A stretch of DNA of 29,807 bases, from contig DATFBM010000024.1 of NCBI GenBank assembly GCA_035253825.1, forward strand, positions 1-29,807, written 5' to 3'. The notes under the pieces were generated by a model. It was given only the letters and a program-made list of their open reading frames with translations, was not told where the DNA came from and did not search any database. The stretch is from JACCTH01 sp035253825 (lineage in GTDB: Bacteria > Actinomycetota > Acidimicrobiia > Spongiisociales > ZC4RG35). This document shows, piece by piece, positions 6,306-13,670 of the stretch (position 1 is its first letter; every line of letters begins with the position of its first letter). Made by a program: the position numbers and the translations under genes.

Positions 6306-8870
6306 TCAAACCGACAAAGGTTGGTGCTTTCGTATTGGGAGCCGACTCCGCCAAATCCCATCGAGCTCTTGATAGGCCGCCGCCACCGCGCCAGCAGTGG
6401 GAACCAGGCCGATTTCGCCCACGCCTTTGATCCCGTAAGGGGCGTTGGGTTGGGGAGACTCGATCAGAATCACTTCGACCGGCGGCATGTCCTTGGGACG
6501 GATGATGTCGAGCGAGCGCAAGGTCATGTTCATCGGCCGCCCCTCGCTATCACAGGGAAAGTCCTCTGAAAGGGCGTAGCCCAGGCCCATATGGACCGAG
6601 CCCTCGATCTGGCCCTCGCAGAGGAGCGGATTCATGACTCTTCCCACGTCGTGGGCGGCCACCACCCGCTCGATCTCACCCGTCTTGGGATCAGCGATGA
6701 CCAGTTGGGCGGCATAAGAGAAGGTCGAGTGAATCACCGGATGTTCCAGCCCCTCCGAGAGGCTGTTAGTCCAGTCCACCCGGTATTCGCCCGGATAGTC
6801 GACGCCGGTCTCACAACCCCCCGCCAGCGCCGCCTGACAGGCATTCAGTACGGCACCCGCTCCCATGAGCGTGCCCCGAGAACCGGTGGTTTGGCCGGTC
6901 CCGAGCTCGCGGGAGGTGTCGACTATTACCTTGATCCGAGCCGGATCGACACCCAGCTCCTCCGCCGCCACCTGGAGGGCGACTGTGTGGATCCCTTGGC
7001 CCATCTCGGTCCAGCAATGCCGGACTTCGACCGAGCCATCGGCCTCGAACCGCACCACCGCCTTGGCCCATTCCTTGAAGCCATTCCCCAATCCCGAGTT
7101 CTTGAGGCCCAGGCCGAGTCCGACGGCTTTCCCATCGGCCCGGGCCTGGTCGTAGTGGGGCTTTACCGCCTCGAGACACGCCCCTGCCCCCAGGCATCCA
7201 TCGTCCATTATCTGACCGGGTCCCCAAACGGCGCCGGGGGTGATGACGTTTCGTTGCCGCATATCCCACCGGTCGATACCGGCCTGGTCGGCCAGGCGAT
7301 CGATGATGCCTTCCATGGCGAACTGGGCCTGATTGGCCCCGAAGCCGCGGAACGCCCCGCAAACCGAGTTGTTGGTGCGGACTGCGATCGACTCGACCTC
7401 AACATTCGGAACCTGATAAGGCCCGGTGGCATGACCAGCGGCACGTTCGAGCACCTTCATGCCTACCGAGGCGTAGGGACCGGAATCGCCGATCATCCGC
7501 GCTTTGTAGGCGGTGAGCTTTCCGGCTTCATCGCATCCGGCCCACACCTCGATACGAATCGGATGCCGTTTGGCATGGAGGTGGAAAGACTGCTCCCGGG
7601 TCAAGGTGCACTCGACCGGTCGGTCGAGGAGAAACGCCGCCAGCGCGGTTTGGGCCTGGTTAGACAGGTCCTCCTTGCCCCCGAATGCGCCGCCGTTGGA
7701 AACCAGTTCGACGGTGACCCGGCCAGCGGGGATGCCGAGAACCGAAGCGATCTGATCACGGTCGTCCCAGACTCCCTGACCCCCTGAATAGACGTAGAGC
7801 TCACCCTCTCCATAGGGAATGGCGAGCGTCGACTCGGGTTCGAGAAAGGCCTGCTCGACCCTCTGGGTCTGAAAGACCTCGTGGACGGTGAAGGCGGCTC
7901 CGGCGAGGCCTGCTTCGAGGTCGCCGCGGCGATATTCCGAGGTCGAGAGCCGGTTTCCCTCCAGCCCCCAGACCGCGTTCTCGCTCGATTCGAGGGCGGC
8001 CACGGGATCGGTGAGGGCAGGAAGCACTCGGTATTCGACCTCGATCAGGGCAGCGGCCCGGCGGGCGGTCATCAGGTCCTCAGCCACAACCATGGCAAGA
8101 ACATCGCCCGTGTACGACGTCCGCCCTCCTTCGGGAATGAAGACCGGCCAGTCCTTGTGGATCAGGCCGACTTTGAGCTCTCCAGGCACGTCGGCGGCGG
8201 TGAAGACGCCCACCACCCCGGGGAGGTTGCGCGCTGCTTCGGAGTCGATTCGGACCACGTCCGCTCGAGCGTGATCGGTCAAGCGGAGGGCTCCGTGGAG
8301 TAGTCCTTCGATGGTGAAGTCATCGATATAACTCCGATCACCGAGCGCCAGCGAGACCGCCTCGTATTTCACGCCGTTCTTGCCGATCCCAGACGGGAGG
8401 GCTGGCTCCGGGATCGATTCACCAGAGGCGAGAAGTTCCACCGCCTCGATGATCTTCGTGTAGCCAGTGCACCGGCAGAGGTGGGCGCCCAGCCGGCTCT
8501 GGATGGTGCCCCGATCGAGATCTTTGCCCTTCTGATCGAGGAGAGCTTTGGCCCGCACCACTATCCCGGGAGTGCAGAAACCGCACTGCAGTGCGCCGGT
8601 GGCGGCAAAAGCGCGGGCGAGCCGATCGCGCTCGGCGGGATCGAAGCCTTCCAGTGTGAGAACGCTTTTTCCCGCCACCTTGGCCATCGACATCTGGCAG
8701 GCGATGGTGGCCTTGCCGTCGACCAGGACGGTGCAGCAGCCGCACTGTCCCGAGGGAGCGCAACCATCCTTCGGGGACGTGATCCCGAGTTCCTCCCGCA
8801 GGGCCGCCAAGAGGTGGGGATGGTCCTCGGACGCCTCAGCCGTCAAACCGTTGAGCGTGAAAGTGGTCAC
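6306..8870 (-). CDS. Fused [2Fe-2S]/molybdopterin hydroxylase, selenium-dependent xanthine dehydrogenase type
   Basis: An 854-residue molybdenum hydroxylase with its iron-sulfur domain fused in front, the layout of the family named selenium-dependent xanthine dehydrogenase. The N-terminal [2Fe-2S] domain holds Cys37, Cys43, Cys46 and Cys58 (GCAPSGQCGCC, with one residue more than the common spacing, a known variant). The helical [2Fe-2S] domain has CGFCTPG and LCRCTGY (to about residue 145). The molybdopterin part carries GGQGVWDDRDQIA, GGAFGGKEDLS, YASVGMKVLERAAGHATG, GAFRGFGANQ, EMGQGIHT, TGQTTGSRGT and the catalytic GVGEIG, with Glu819. There is no FAD domain, so electrons must leave through another protein. 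The start is GTG at 8870, forming a GTGA overlap with the carbamoylase stop. In known relatives selenium is a labile sulfide-like ligand, not selenocysteine; nothing in the sequence proves selenium use. Likely substrate: xanthine or a related purine. Confidence 0.85.
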   Translation of the reverse strand: MTTFTLNGLTAEASEDHPHLLAALREELGITSPKDGCAPSGQCGCCTVLVDGKATIACQMSMAKVAGKSVLTLEGFDPAERDRLARAFAATGALQCGFCTPGIVVRAKALLDQKGKDLDRGTIQSRLGAHLCRCTGYTKIIEAVELLASGESIPEPALPSGIGKNGVKYEAVSLALGDRSYIDDFTIEGLLHGALRLTDHARADVVRIDSEAARNLPGVVGVFTAADVPGELKVGLIHKDWPVFIPEGGRTSYTGDVLAMVVAEDLMTARRAAALIEVEYRVLPALTDPVAALESSENAVWGLEGNRLSTSEYRRGDLEAGLAGAAFTVHEVFQTQRVEQAFLEPESTLAIPYGEGELYVYSGGQGVWDDRDQIASVLGIPAGRVTVELVSNGGAFGGKEDLSNQAQTALAAFLLDRPVECTLTREQSFHLHAKRHPIRIEVWAGCDEAGKLTAYKARMIGDSGPYASVGMKVLERAAGHATGPYQVPNVEVESIAVRTNNSVCGAFRGFGANQAQFAMEGIIDRLADQAGIDRWDMRQRNVITPGAVWGPGQIMDDGCLGAGACLEAVKPHYDQARADGKAVGLGLGLKNSGLGNGFKEWAKAVVRFEADGSVEVRHCWTEMGQGIHTVALQVAAEELGVDPARIKVIVDTSRELGTGQTTGSRGTLMGAGAVLNACQAALAGGCETGVDYPGEYRVDWTNSLSEGLEHPVIHSTFSYAAQLVIADPKTGEIERVVAAHDVGRVMNPLLCEGQIEGSVHMGLGYALSEDFPCDSEGRPMNMTLRSLDIIRPKDMPPVEVILIESPQPNAPYGIKGVGEIGLVPTAGAVAAAYQELDGIWRSRLPIRKHQPLSV

Positions 8871-9802
8871 GGGGGAGGCTGCGAACCGCGCTGATCGCTG
8901 ATCCGGCGGTACGCCTCCGGAACCCGATAGCGATCGAAATCGAAGAGAGTCTTCTTGTAGAAATCTGTGTAGTCGAGATCGACCTTGGCCACCGCCAGCT
9001 CGTCACCGGTGGTCAGGCATTGGGCGATGATCTGCCCGGAAGGGCCGATGATCACGGTTTGTGCGAGCGAATCGACTCCCTCCTCGATCCCGCCCTTAGC
9101 GACACCGACAACAAAGGCTCCGTTTTGGTAGGCCCCGGCCTGCATCACCAGATGGTTGTGGAATGCCTGGAGCGCGTTCTGTTGCGGATCGGGGGCGTAA
9201 TAAAGAGGTGTGTTGTAGCCGATCAAGATCAGCTCCGCCCCCTGCAATCCCATCACCCGATACGTCTCCGACCAGCGGCGGTCGTTGCAGATCGCCATCC
9301 CCACCAATCCCCCGAAGCACCGCCACACGGGAAAGTCCCTCCCCGGCTCGAAGAAGTAGCGCTCGGCGTGTTGAAACGGTCGCCAGGGCTCGTTCGCCTC
9401 GTGTCCAGGGATATGGACCTTGCGGTACCGACCGACGATCGAACCGTCGCGCTCGACCAGGATTTGGGTGTTGTAACGGTGGGTGACCCCGTCGTCGTCA
9501 TTGGTCAGCTCGGCATATCCAAGCGAAAACCCAACCTCTAGCCGTCGAGCCTCATCGAAGAGGGGCTTGGTCGCCGGGCCCGGCATCTCCGCCTCGAACC
9601 AGGATTCGATCTCACGGGAATCCTCGATGTACCAGCGGGGAAAGAATGTGGTCAGGGCCAGCTCGGGGAAGACCACGAGCTCGGCTCCGCGGATGGCAGC
9701 ATCCGTGAGGAGAGCGAGCAGCCGATCGACGACCTCCGCCCGAGATTCGTCCCGAGCGACTGGTCCCATCTGGGCTGCGGCGAGGGTGAGGGGCCGGGCC
9801 AT
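8867..9802 (-). CDS. N-carbamoyl-D-amino-acid hydrolase-like C-N hydrolase
   Basis: A 311-residue nitrilase-superfamily enzyme that closely resembles Agrobacterium D-carbamoylase (304 residues) by eye. Blocks in common are LVVFPELALTTFFPRW, AEMPGPATKPLF, GRYRKVHIPGH, RPFQHAE, ICNDRRWSETYRVMGL and MQAGAYQNGAFVVG. The catalytic Glu-Lys-Cys triad is Glu47, Lys128 and Cys172. The family removes the carbamoyl group from N-carbamoyl amino acids, giving the amino acid, CO2 and ammonia, in the cytoplasm. The GGAGGTGA site (9815-9822), which includes the stop of the DUF1015 gene, lies 12 bases before the ATG at 9802. The gene overlaps the xanthine dehydrogenase start by 4 bases. No hydantoinase, the usual partner, is visible in the window. 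The real substrate may therefore be a ureido acid derived from a purine. The specific D-amino-acid substrate is not certain. Confidence 0.85.
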   Translation of the reverse strand: MARPLTLAAAQMGPVARDESRAEVVDRLLALLTDAAIRGAELVVFPELALTTFFPRWYIEDSREIESWFEAEMPGPATKPLFDEARRLEVGFSLGYAELTNDDDGVTHRYNTQILVERDGSIVGRYRKVHIPGHEANEPWRPFQHAERYFFEPGRDFPVWRCFGGLVGMAICNDRRWSETYRVMGLQGAELILIGYNTPLYYAPDPQQNALQAFHNHLVMQAGAYQNGAFVVGVAKGGIEEGVDSLAQTVIIGPSGQIIAQCLTTGDELAVAKVDLDYTDFYKKTLFDFDRYRVPEAYRRISDQRGSQPPP

Positions 9803-9814
9803 TGCCTAATTCTG

Positions 9815-9822
9815 TCACCTCC
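9815..9822 (-). promoter_or_regulatory. Ribosome binding site of the carbamoylase, overlapping the DUF1015 stop
   Basis: GGAGGTGA on the minus strand, in which TGA is the stop codon of the upstream DUF1015 gene. It lies 12 bases before the carbamoylase ATG, a little far but the only strong site here. It implies that ribosomes ending one gene can restart on the next. Confidence 0.5.
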
Positions 9823-10933
9823 GGACGAGGAATACCCCGGATCGGGGCTTGGGCGAGAAGAACGTGGCCTTGGGGGGCATGAACTCCCCCCGATCGGAGT
9901 GCTCCATCACCGCTTCGATCGAAGTGGGAGCCAGGAGGAAACCAACTCCCCCCTGGTCACGAACCTTTTGACGCAGCGCATCCGGGCCGGGAAACCCGGG
10001 GACGAAGGAAAGTCGGGCATCGGTGCGCTCGTCCTCGACGCCCAGTTGCGATAGTGCGGTCCGAGCCAGAGCGGCAACGTCGACCTCGTCAGGGCGAGTT
10101 TCGAGGTCGATCAGCCATTCTCCCTCTCGGGTGACGACGACCGCCTTCCCGGGGCGAGGAACGAGTTCTTCCGGCCGGGCGTGGGGACTGGTCATCTCAA
10201 TCCCCAACCAGCGATGGAAAGGAAATACTGACAGCTGGTCGTGGGGAAAGGCCACGGCGAGAAAGCGACCACCAGCAGAAGACGCCGCTAGACCCCTCTT
10301 GATGGTCGCCGCCACCCGGTGGTGACCATCGATGATGTAAGCCCGCGGTATCGAATCGAGAGCTGAACCCAACTCGGAATCGGTATCAATCACCCAGACG
10401 CGCTGGCGATCTCCATCATCGAGGGTGACATCGAGCGCGGGAGAGCTTTTCCGCAGCCGAGCCACGGCCTCGTCGACTTCGTTCGTGCGCCGATAAGCCA
10501 GTCCCACCGGCGAGGAACCGAATCCAATCGTCTCGAAATAGTCGGCCAAATCCGCCACCCGATCGGGTCTGGTGGCTTCATGGGGACTGATCAAATCGGG
10601 AAATCGATCTGCAGCCACGTCACCCACGACTCCAGCCTGGACGTGACCGCCGCTCTCGATCTCGAGCAGGTAGAGCGACGGCCCATGGAACTCCCACGTG
10701 CCTCGGTCCAGTTCGGTTCGTAAATAGGACTTGGCCTGGGCGCGGCGGGAAGCGTGATCGAGATCGGCATCGTCGCCCTCTGACGGCGTGCCGTTGAGGA
10801 AGCTCCGGGGATGGAGCCGGCCGTGGTCTCGGCGCTGGCTCGGATCCAAGAGGTCATAGGCGGGGCTGATGATCTCGCGGGCATGCTCAGGTCGAACCAA
10901 GCCGGCGACGACCGGCTGGAGCCAGCCGCTCAC
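9815..10933 (-). CDS. DUF1015 family protein (SerK-like serine kinase relative)
   Basis: A 372-residue DUF1015 protein. Family marks seen are SPAYDLLDPSQR (about residues 23-34), HGRLHPRSFLNG (about 37-48), the SPHEAT block (about 117-122) and YIIDGHHRVAAT (about 199-210, with Asp202, His204, His205 and Arg206). DUF1015 proteins are related to the ParB-like fold of archaeal SerK, which phosphorylates free serine, and they often sit beside serA. A role in serine/phosphoserine interconversion is therefore reasonable but not proven for this branch. The start is GTG at 10933, overlapping the serA-like stop as GTGA (10930-10933), so the two are coupled. The carbamoylase gene follows 12 bases later. 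In this setting it may help feed three-carbon amino acids from the catabolic route into serine metabolism. Confidence 0.75.
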   Translation of the reverse strand: MSGWLQPVVAGLVRPEHAREIISPAYDLLDPSQRRDHGRLHPRSFLNGTPSEGDDADLDHASRRAQAKSYLRTELDRGTWEFHGPSLYLLEIESGGHVQAGVVGDVAADRFPDLISPHEATRPDRVADLADYFETIGFGSSPVGLAYRRTNEVDEAVARLRKSSPALDVTLDDGDRQRVWVIDTDSELGSALDSIPRAYIIDGHHRVAATIKRGLAASSAGGRFLAVAFPHDQLSVFPFHRWLGIEMTSPHARPEELVPRPGKAVVVTREGEWLIDLETRPDEVDVAALARTALSQLGVEDERTDARLSFVPGFPGPDALRQKVRDQGGVGFLLAPTSIEAVMEHSDRGEFMPPKATFFSPKPRSGVFLVRR

Positions 10934-12141
10934 GAGGAAGGCAAATCGCGAGCCGTGGCGAAGATCACGTCCGGATGGCGCCGGACCGAATGGAGCACCG
11001 GCTCGGGAATCACCCCTTGCACGTGAATGCTGGCGACGGAGGCTCCCGCTCCCGAGAAGACCTCGTTCTTCATCTCCTGGACATTGAGGCCGGCCTCCCG
11101 CAACGCTCCCAGCACAGCCGACAGCACACCCACCCGGTCGTAGTGCCGTACCACCAATAGTGACCCGCCCGGATCCGGGGGAGTGAGGTTGACGACATTG
11201 CGAGCGATTCCGCGCTCGTAGTCGATGATCATTTCCACTACCTCGGCTGCGATCGCTTCCTGCGCCTGACTCGTGGAGGCCCCGATGTGATGCGTGGTGT
11301 AAACCCGCGGATGCTTCACGAGCAGAGACTCGAAACTCCCGGTGCCCGAACCCGGCTCGTCGGCGAACACGTCCAGACCGGCACGCAGGCCCTTCTCGTC
11401 AATGCTTTCGAGAAGAGCTTCCTCGTCGATGACATCCCCGCGGCTGGTGTTGATGAGGATCGCTCCCGCCCTCATCCTGGCGAGGAAAGAACGATCGACT
11501 AGGTGCTTGGTCTCTTCCGATCCCGGTAGATGCAGGGAGACGATGTGGGACCGTTCGAGAAGGTCGCCAAGTTCCCCGGTTCCCTCGATGCCCAGTTCCT
11601 GCACTCGCTCTTCAATGGAGCGGGAGCGGTTCTTGTTGAGCACCAACACGTTGAGCCCAAAGCCCGCTGCTCTTTCCGCTACCGCCAGCCCGATTTGTCC
11701 GAGGCCGATGATTCCGAGGGTCTTTCCCAAGAGGCCTTCGGACTGCGAGAACTCCTTCTTGTTCCAGGTTCCGGCGCGGGCCGCGGCCACGTTTTCGGGG
11801 ATCCGCCGATCGATGGCGAGAATCAAACCCATCGTCAACTCGGCCACTGCCACCGCGTTCTTGCCTGGAACATTGGCGACGAAGACCGCATGGGCGGCAG
11901 CCGCCTTGCTGTCGATGGTGTTGTATCCGGCGCCGGCTCGAATCACCATTCCCAGCGGTCCCGCCTCGCCGAAGACCTCGGCGGGGACGTTGGTCGAGCG
12001 CACAACTAACACGTCAGCGTTCTTGACCGCCGCCGCGAGGCTGCTCGAGTCCAACTGAGGCTGATAGTCGATCGCGAATCCTGCGCTTTCCAAGGCATCG
12101 CGTCCCGATTGTTCGAAGCTATCGGCGATGAGGACCCGCAT
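10930..12141 (-). CDS. serA: D-3-phosphoglycerate dehydrogenase-like D-2-hydroxyacid dehydrogenase with ACT domain
   Basis: A 403-residue D-isomer 2-hydroxyacid dehydrogenase of the SerA type. The start is ATG at 12141 (RVLIADSF); a much longer open frame upstream runs antisense to the PLP gene and is not believed. The substrate domain has RAGAGYNTID (about residues 68-77). The nucleotide site is GLGQIG (146-151). Catalytic residues are Arg234 (NTSRGDVID), Glu262 (DEPGSG) and His285 (THHIGAST). A C-terminal ACT domain (about 325-400) suits serine feedback. After the nucleotide loop the second strand ends VLNKNRSRS, with no acidic residue, unlike the Asp of NAD-dependent relatives, so NADP use is possible. 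No good ribosome site precedes the ATG; a -10-like TACGAT 9 bases away suggests a nearly leaderless message. It leads the minus-strand train. Another 2-hydroxyacid, such as glycerate, could be the substrate. Confidence 0.8.
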   Translation of the reverse strand: MRVLIADSFEQSGRDALESAGFAIDYQPQLDSSSLAAAVKNADVLVVRSTNVPAEVFGEAGPLGMVIRAGAGYNTIDSKAAAAHAVFVANVPGKNAVAVAELTMGLILAIDRRIPENVAAARAGTWNKKEFSQSEGLLGKTLGIIGLGQIGLAVAERAAGFGLNVLVLNKNRSRSIEERVQELGIEGTGELGDLLERSHIVSLHLPGSEETKHLVDRSFLARMRAGAILINTSRGDVIDEEALLESIDEKGLRAGLDVFADEPGSGTGSFESLLVKHPRVYTTHHIGASTSQAQEAIAAEVVEMIIDYERGIARNVVNLTPPDPGGSLLVVRHYDRVGVLSAVLGALREAGLNVQEMKNEVFSGAGASVASIHVQGVIPEPVLHSVRRHPDVIFATARDLPSS

Positions 12142-12166
12142 TGGGTGGCAATCGTAAAGTGCCCTG
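12142..12166. promoter_or_regulatory. 25-base divergent start region with overlapping -10-like boxes
   Basis: Only 25 bases part the ATG of the serA-like gene from the GTG of the first PLP gene. On the plus strand TAAAGT (12155-12160) ends 7 bases before the GTG at 12167, which would give a leaderless message. On the minus strand TACGAT (12151-12156) ends 10 bases before the ATG at 12141. The two boxes overlap by 2 bases. Neither start has a Shine-Dalgarno sequence. I see no clear -35 boxes; they would lie inside the opposite gene. Confidence 0.35.
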
Positions 12167-13633
12167 GTGATCCGGGAAACTTCGCTGTTCGGTCTCGTTG
12201 ACGAAGTCCGGGACGGGGCCGTCCTCGAGCGCGCCGTCAAGCGCTTCGCCGACCAGGAAATACGGCTCCCGACTTTCGCCGAACTCGCCGAGCCAACGAC
12301 CGCGGTCCGAGCGGAGGTGGATCCCGACGCCGCCGACCCCCGCAATCTCTTCCGGGTGCATTGGTACAACGATCAAACCCGTCGCTCGCTCAGCGACGTT
12401 CCCGATCATTTCGTGGTCCCCGGCGAAGTAACCGGGACCGACGCGACGTTGGTGTTGGCTTTGGGTAATCGGTTTCCCATGATTCGGGCCCACAAAGTTC
12501 TTGCGGCTTATGCCTGCCTCGCCCCGCGGATAGTCACTGGAGCCTTCGACCCCAGTGAGGACCGAGCGATTTGGCCCTCGACCGGCAACTACGCCCGTGG
12601 AGGCGTGGCCATAAGCCGCATCATGGATTCGAGAGGGGTAGCGGTCCTCCCTGAAGGGATGAGCCGGGAACGGTTCGAGTGGCTCGAGCGGTGGACCGTC
12701 GACGGAAGCGACGTGATTCGCACTCCTGGAACTGAGTCGAACGTCAAAGAGATCTACGACGCGTGCGCAAGGCTGGCCCGCGACCCGCACAACGTGATCC
12801 TCAATCAGTTCTCGGAGTTCGGAAATCACCTAGCCCACTTCCAGATAACTGGGACCGCCATGGAACGAGTGTTCGCGGCGACCGGGGAGAAACGATTAGC
12901 GGCCTTTGTCGCCGCCTCCGGATCCGCGGGCACGCTCGGCGCCGGGGACTATCTAAAGGAGAGATTTGGCACCCGCATAGTGGCGGTCGAGGCTCTCGAG
13001 TGTCCCACCATGCTCTACAACGGTTATGGCGAGCACAACATTCAGGGCATTGGCGACAAACATATCCCGTTGATCCACAACGCCTCCAATACCGACGACG
13101 CCGTCGCCATCACCGATCGGGCCACGGATCACCTGCTCCTGCTCTTCAACACCGACACCGGCCAAGATTTCTTACGCGGCCGGGGCATCGATCCTTCCGG
13201 ATTCGGCGATCTCGGCCTTTCCTCGATCGCCAATCTGTTGGCAGCAATACGAGTAGCGAAATACCACCAGCTGGGACGGGGCGACGTGATCGTGTCGGTG
13301 GCGACAGATGGCGCTGAGATGTATCGCTCGGAGATCGACCGCATCTCCCAGCGTGACTTTCCTCAGGGTTTCGGAGCTCGCGAGGCGGAAGCCACCTACA
13401 ACGAGTTCCTCAAGGAGAATCGCACTGGCGACTATCTCGAGCTCGGAGATGCCGGCCGGCGCCGCATATTCAACCTCGGCTACTACACATGGGTAGAGCA
13501 GCAAGGGGTTCCGTTCGAGGATTTCGAAGCCCGCCGCGATCATACGTGGTGGCAAGGGTTGCGGCCCTTCCTGGGCCGCTGGGACGCCCTGATCGACGAA
13601 TTCAACGAGCGAACTGGAGTCAGCCACGAGTAA
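12167..13633 (+). CDS. Fold-type-II PLP enzyme of the cysteine synthase/beta-subunit class
   Basis: A 488-residue PLP enzyme related to cysteine synthase and cystathionine beta-synthase, with an unusual long C-terminus. The likely Schiff-base lysine is Lys110 in MIRAHKVLAAY. The substrate loop is PSTGNYARG (137-145), the phosphate-binding loop is SGSAGTLGAG (251-260), and NIQGIGDKHIP (about 291-301) matches the IQGIG block of cysteine synthases. Residues from about 390 on (after the SVATDGAEMY strand) form a roughly 100-residue tail I do not recognise. The start is GTG at 12167 with no ribosome site. It heads the plus-strand operon and is followed by a second PLP gene. The chemistry is probably beta-elimination or beta-replacement on a substituted alanine. 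In this context a diamino or ureido propionate is a candidate, but the substrate cannot be read from sequence. Confidence 0.75.
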   Translation: MIRETSLFGLVDEVRDGAVLERAVKRFADQEIRLPTFAELAEPTTAVRAEVDPDAADPRNLFRVHWYNDQTRRSLSDVPDHFVVPGEVTGTDATLVLALGNRFPMIRAHKVLAAYACLAPRIVTGAFDPSEDRAIWPSTGNYARGGVAISRIMDSRGVAVLPEGMSRERFEWLERWTVDGSDVIRTPGTESNVKEIYDACARLARDPHNVILNQFSEFGNHLAHFQITGTAMERVFAATGEKRLAAFVAASGSAGTLGAGDYLKERFGTRIVAVEALECPTMLYNGYGEHNIQGIGDKHIPLIHNASNTDDAVAITDRATDHLLLLFNTDTGQDFLRGRGIDPSGFGDLGLSSIANLLAAIRVAKYHQLGRGDVIVSVATDGAEMYRSEIDRISQRDFPQGFGAREAEATYNEFLKENRTGDYLELGDAGRRRIFNLGYYTWVEQQGVPFEDFEARRDHTWWQGLRPFLGRWDALIDEFNERTGVSHE

Positions 13634-13670
13634 GGGCGAGAGCGCCAATCCATTCATCCGGTATCGGTGG

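Noticed and set aside
6591..7787. 398-codon plus-strand reading frame opposite the fused xanthine dehydrogenase
   Set aside because: Antisense to a gene with clear motifs throughout; no domain or ribosome site.
6306..8870. Selenocysteine in the selenium-type hydroxylase
   Set aside because: There is no in-frame TGA; the selenium of this family is a labile cofactor ligand, not an amino acid.
12142..12369. 76-codon N-terminal extension of the serA-like gene
   Set aside because: It runs antisense through the start of the first PLP gene, and the family starts at MRVLIADSF.
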